Source: Planctomycetes bacterium GWF2_50_10 (GTDB taxonomy: Bacteria > Planctomycetota > Phycisphaerae > Sedimentisphaerales > GWF2-50-10). From it: DNA of 7,611 nucleotides. Positions 5,528-7,611 of this stretch are shown one piece after another (position 1 is the first letter of the stretch; each line of letters starts with the position of its first letter). Location of the stretch: positions 26,164-33,774 of the forward strand of contig MHYB01000026.1 in NCBI GenBank assembly GCA_001824635.1. Direction: 5' to 3'. The position numbers and the translations under genes were made by a program. The notes beneath the pieces are model-generated. The model made no database searches and was not told where the DNA came from. It saw nothing but the letters and a program-made list of their open reading frames with translations.

Positions 5528-6811
5528 TCAGGCTAGCCTTTCGTTCAGGAATTCGATCTCGCCGGCTTTGTCCCAGTACTTAACATTCTTGAGAGGCGTA
5601 TGTTTGATATTGGGGTAAAGCATGGCTTTGCCGTCGACCTTTGCTTCCTTGATCATCTTGAGGACGTCTATGGCGTTATCCAGTGAGCCGACGGCTGCAA
5701 TGTAATTGCCGGCGTCGATATCTTTATTGGCAATAGCCTTGAGGGTGGCGGACATATCGGAGGGGTCGCCGCCGCTGGAGCCGACGAGCTTGATCTCCTG
5801 GTAATGGACTGCAAGGGCGTCAACTTCGAGCATGTGCTTGCCGCGGGGGAGGCCGCCAAAGAGGTTGGCTACGCCGCCGGGGCCAAGGAGGGTTAAGGCG
5901 TTCTGCTGGACTGGATTTACGCCTACTGCAAGGATTATATCGTCTGCGCCGAGGCCGTTAGATTCGGCTTTTACGGTTTCGGCGAGCTTATCGGGGAGGA
6001 CGCAGATGAGCTTTGTGCCTTTTGCCTTGGCTTTTTCGCCGATTGTTGCCATGGCTTCATCAAGGCGGCCCTGCTGGAGGTCTGAAATTATGAGGGCGCG
6101 GGGGGAGAAACGAAGGGCAAGTTCTGCGTGCATTCTGCCCATCGCGCCGGCACCGACTACGACGGCTACGCCCTTAGGAAGCAGGCCCAATTGCGGGACG
6201 CGCTGGGCGTGGGGGCCGTTTTTGATTATATGGTAATTGCGCTCCTGGGCGGAATAGATGCAGCTTATCGGCTCAGCCATGGAGACGGCGAAATAGGCCA
6301 TGTCGTCTGTGGGCAGTTCAAGGAGGCACTGGCCTTTGAGGACTTCTTCCTGGATAAGGATGTACTGGGCGAGGTTTCCGCCGAGGGTGTAGCCGACGGC
6401 ACATTTTAGCATGCCCTGGCCGGCATCTTTGTACCGCTCGCGGTGGTTTATGGGAGGTACTGCTACGGCGGGCTGGATAGCGAAACGCTGGCCGGTTTTG
6501 TACTGGGATTTGAGGTTATCGCCGATCTTGACGAGGGTTACGGCTCCTTCGTCGCCGAGTATTACGGGGTTTTTGGCGAGGTCCCAGCCGTTAATAAAAG
6601 TATGTTTGTCGCCTTGTTCGACGAGTTTGATAATGCTGGTGCAGACGCCGGCGGCATCGACGCGGGCCAGGAGCTGGTTCGGGCCGGGCTGGGGGACGGG
6701 TACGGTTGCAACTTCAAGGTTTTCAAAGCCTGCGCCCTTGGCTATGAGGGCCTGCATGGTCTTGGGGACGTCGAAGCTTGTTTGTTTTGAGTAAGTTTCA
6801 TATTTTGTCAT
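5528..6811 (-). CDS. Medium-chain (MDR) dehydrogenase resembling L-sorbose-1-phosphate reductase
   Basis: This is a 427-residue MDR-superfamily alcohol or polyol dehydrogenase. The start ATG at 6811 has an AAAGGA ribosome site eight bases upstream and a promoter just beyond. The catalytic N-terminal domain has GVCTSI with Cys57 and Ser59 in the zinc-ligand and proton-relay positions, then ILGDEG (86-88) where most MDR enzymes have GHE. AEPISC (Glu180) supplies the other acidic ligand position. The four-cysteine structural zinc loop is absent. The stretches FAIQPA (110-115) and from GNLAQYILIQEEV to SMAEPISCI resemble SorE-type L-sorbose-1-phosphate reductases. The cofactor domain has VVGAGAMG (218-225) and IISD with Asp244, which suggests NAD. 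The neighbouring MtlD-like gene fits a route in which a ketose phosphate is reduced to a hexitol phosphate, which is then oxidised to fructose-6-phosphate. That pathway is inferred; the superfamily assignment is firm. Confidence 0.82.
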   Translation of the reverse strand: MTKYETYSKQTSFDVPKTMQALIAKGAGFENLEVATVPVPQPGPNQLLARVDAAGVCTSIIKLVEQGDKHTFINGWDLAKNPVILGDEGAVTLVKIGDNLKSQYKTGQRFAIQPAVAVPPINHRERYKDAGQGMLKCAVGYTLGGNLAQYILIQEEVLKGQCLLELPTDDMAYFAVSMAEPISCIYSAQERNYHIIKNGPHAQRVPQLGLLPKGVAVVVGAGAMGRMHAELALRFSPRALIISDLQQGRLDEAMATIGEKAKAKGTKLICVLPDKLAETVKAESNGLGADDIILAVGVNPVQQNALTLLGPGGVANLFGGLPRGKHMLEVDALAVHYQEIKLVGSSGGDPSDMSATLKAIANKDIDAGNYIAAVGSLDNAIDVLKMIKEAKVDGKAMLYPNIKHTPLKNVKYWDKAGEIEFLNERLA

Positions 6812-6840
6812 AGTTTAAGTCCTTTCTGTGAAACGGGGAA

Positions 6841-6869
6841 AGAGTAACACAGCGGGTTTGAGTTGTCAA
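6841..6869 (-). promoter_or_regulatory. Predicted extended -10 sigma-70 promoter for the minus-strand dehydrogenase operon
   Basis: Read on the minus strand, a perfect TTGACA (6869-6864) is followed after 17 bases by TACTCT (6846-6841), which matches three of six -10 bases but is preceded by TGT, an extended -10 element. Transcription would start near 6834, leaving a leader of about 22 bases that carries the ribosome site of the MDR dehydrogenase. Confidence 0.55.
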
Positions 6870-6942
6870 AAGAGATGGCAAGGTGCGGGGCGGGCAAATT
6901 GCTCAAAACAGCTAAAATAAGCGCGAATCATACATTTTTTGA

Positions 6943-6964
6943 GAGATTAGAAATTAGAGATTAG
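6943..6964. repeat. Short direct repeat GAGATTAG with 14-base period
   Basis: GAGATTAG occurs at 6943-6950 and 6957-6964, separated by AAATTA, so ATTAGA-like units recur through the tract. It lies in the non-coding gap between the TlpA-like gene and the MDR dehydrogenase promoter. No function is evident; it may be simple-sequence drift. Confidence 0.5.
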
Positions 6965-6972
6965 TGCAGGGG

Positions 6973-7611
6973 CTACTTGTTTAGGGTTATAGTTTTCTTT
7001 GATAGTTCCTCAATCGCGGCAGGGATCTGCTCGGTTAGCTTTATGCAGCAGAAGTTTTCCTGGAGGGACTTGTAGAGGGAAACAGCTTTGGCCGGGTCGG
7101 TTTCGTGGAGGGCCTGGGCATCGGAAATGCGTTTTTTGAGGCGGATTTCGAGCTGGTCTACGATGGCGGAGGCGGTTTTGGCGTCGGGGGAGTCCTTTTT
7201 GGCGGCTTCGGAGGTAAGCTGGCCAAATGCCTGGGAGAAGGCTTTGGAGCCGGCGAGGGCAAAACGCAGGGAGCGGAATTTGCCGAGCGGAATGCCGGAA
7301 AGGATCGATTCGGGGGCTGCGGCGACGGCCTTTTCGATGGCTTTATCGAAGGCGTGGTCGAGGGGGTTGCCTGCCCAGACGACTTTGCCGTCATGGCCTA
7401 TGACGAAAGCGGCGGGGATGCCTTGTATGCCAAGCTGGTCGGCGGTGCCGCCGTCGAGGGCGACGAAGTAGTTGAGGTCATTTTTTTTGTAGAAATCGAT
7501 GACGGGCTGGGCTTTTTGATCTTGAGACAGGCCCAGGAAAAGGACGTTCTTGTCGTCGTACTGGGAGACGAGTTTTTTTAGGTGCGGGACGCTTTGGACG
7601 CAGGGCGGGCA
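6973..7611 (-). CDS. TlpA/ResA-like thioredoxin-fold protein with helical C-terminal extension (5' end missing)
   Basis: The minus-strand frame is open from the right edge to TAG at 6975-6973 and gives 212 residues. The visible part begins exactly at the redox motif CPPC (7611-7600), as in TlpA/ResA-type thiol-disulfide reductases, which act outside the cytoplasm; the signal peptide and first strands lie beyond the window. The fold continues with NVLFLGLSQDQ, a helix, and the element GIQGIPAAFV, whose Pro66 (counting from the first visible residue) is the cis-proline facing the active site, then IGHDGKVVWAGNP. After about residue 95 there are some 115 further residues, predicted helical, including a TPR-like stretch (TDPAKAVSLYKSLQENF) and a Cys-Cys pair (188-189). 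That extension is longer than in simple TlpA proteins. It is upstream of, and in line with, the dehydrogenase operon, but a 161-base gap containing a promoter separates them. Partner and substrate are unknown. Confidence 0.82.
   Translation of the reverse strand, partial: CPPCVQSVPHLKKLVSQYDDKNVLFLGLSQDQKAQPVIDFYKKNDLNYFVALDGGTADQLGIQGIPAAFVIGHDGKVVWAGNPLDHAFDKAIEKAVAAAPESILSGIPLGKFRSLRFALAGSKAFSQAFGQLTSEAAKKDSPDAKTASAIVDQLEIRLKKRISDAQALHETDPAKAVSLYKSLQENFCCIKLTEQIPAAIEELSKKTITLNK

Noticed and set aside
7105..7581. Plus-strand open frame of about 158 codons rich in Gly, Val and Phe
   Set aside because: It is the reverse shadow of the TlpA-like gene, whose minus-strand frame has CPPC and the cis-Pro element. 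The Gly richness comes from the C-biased third positions of that gene.
1..7611. CRISPR arrays, tRNA or rRNA genes, transposases and attachment sites
   Set aside because: Read through on both strands; no regularly spaced repeats, cloverleaf-like or rRNA-like segments, transposase motifs or terminal inverted repeats were recognised.

Overview
The window looks like a chromosomal segment of a Planctomycetota bacterium, most likely from the Phycisphaerae (Sedimentisphaerales-like). This is inferred from protein style, not from a marker gene. The clues are a secreted protein with DPN repeats and a PKD domain, and a secreted protein ending in the 'GDIAP...GGDG.VD..D...FA..WL' dockerin-like module that is common in that group. 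Base composition is moderate. Promoters resemble the sigma-70 consensus and Shine-Dalgarno sites are clear.

Layout. Positions 1-1281 (+) hold two tandem PstB-type ATPases, the 3' end of a phosphate-uptake (pst) operon; the first is cut by the window edge. A promoter and strong ribosome binding site then lead into a secreted PKD protein with a lysine-rich tail (1421-2269, +), which ends in a textbook rho-independent terminator (2293-2323). A second promoter, whose -10 box lies inside a perfect palindrome, drives a secreted two-lobed retropepsin-like aspartic protease with a C-terminal dockerin-like module (2460-4049, +). On the minus strand, a promoter at 6841-6869 drives an MDR-family dehydrogenase resembling L-sorbose-1-phosphate reductase (5528-6811), then a mannitol-1-phosphate dehydrogenase-like enzyme (4220-5470). 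After these comes the broken 5' end of a Gfo/Idh/MocA oxidoreductase gene (about 4080-4203). A thioredoxin-fold TlpA-like protein enters from the right edge (6973-7611, minus).

How the genes may work together. The two PstB copies are degenerate in complementary ways: copy 1 has lost the Q-loop Gln and H-loop His but keeps LSGGQ, while copy 2 keeps Walker A, Q, Walker B and H but has LTLEQ instead of LSGGQ. They fit a heterodimer with one working and one dead ATP site, which is the strongest unusual signal here. The minus-strand pair could move a hexulose-phosphate or polyol-phosphate towards fructose-6-phosphate; the third gene of that operon has decayed. The two plus-strand secreted proteins have separate promoters and no obvious link to phosphate uptake.
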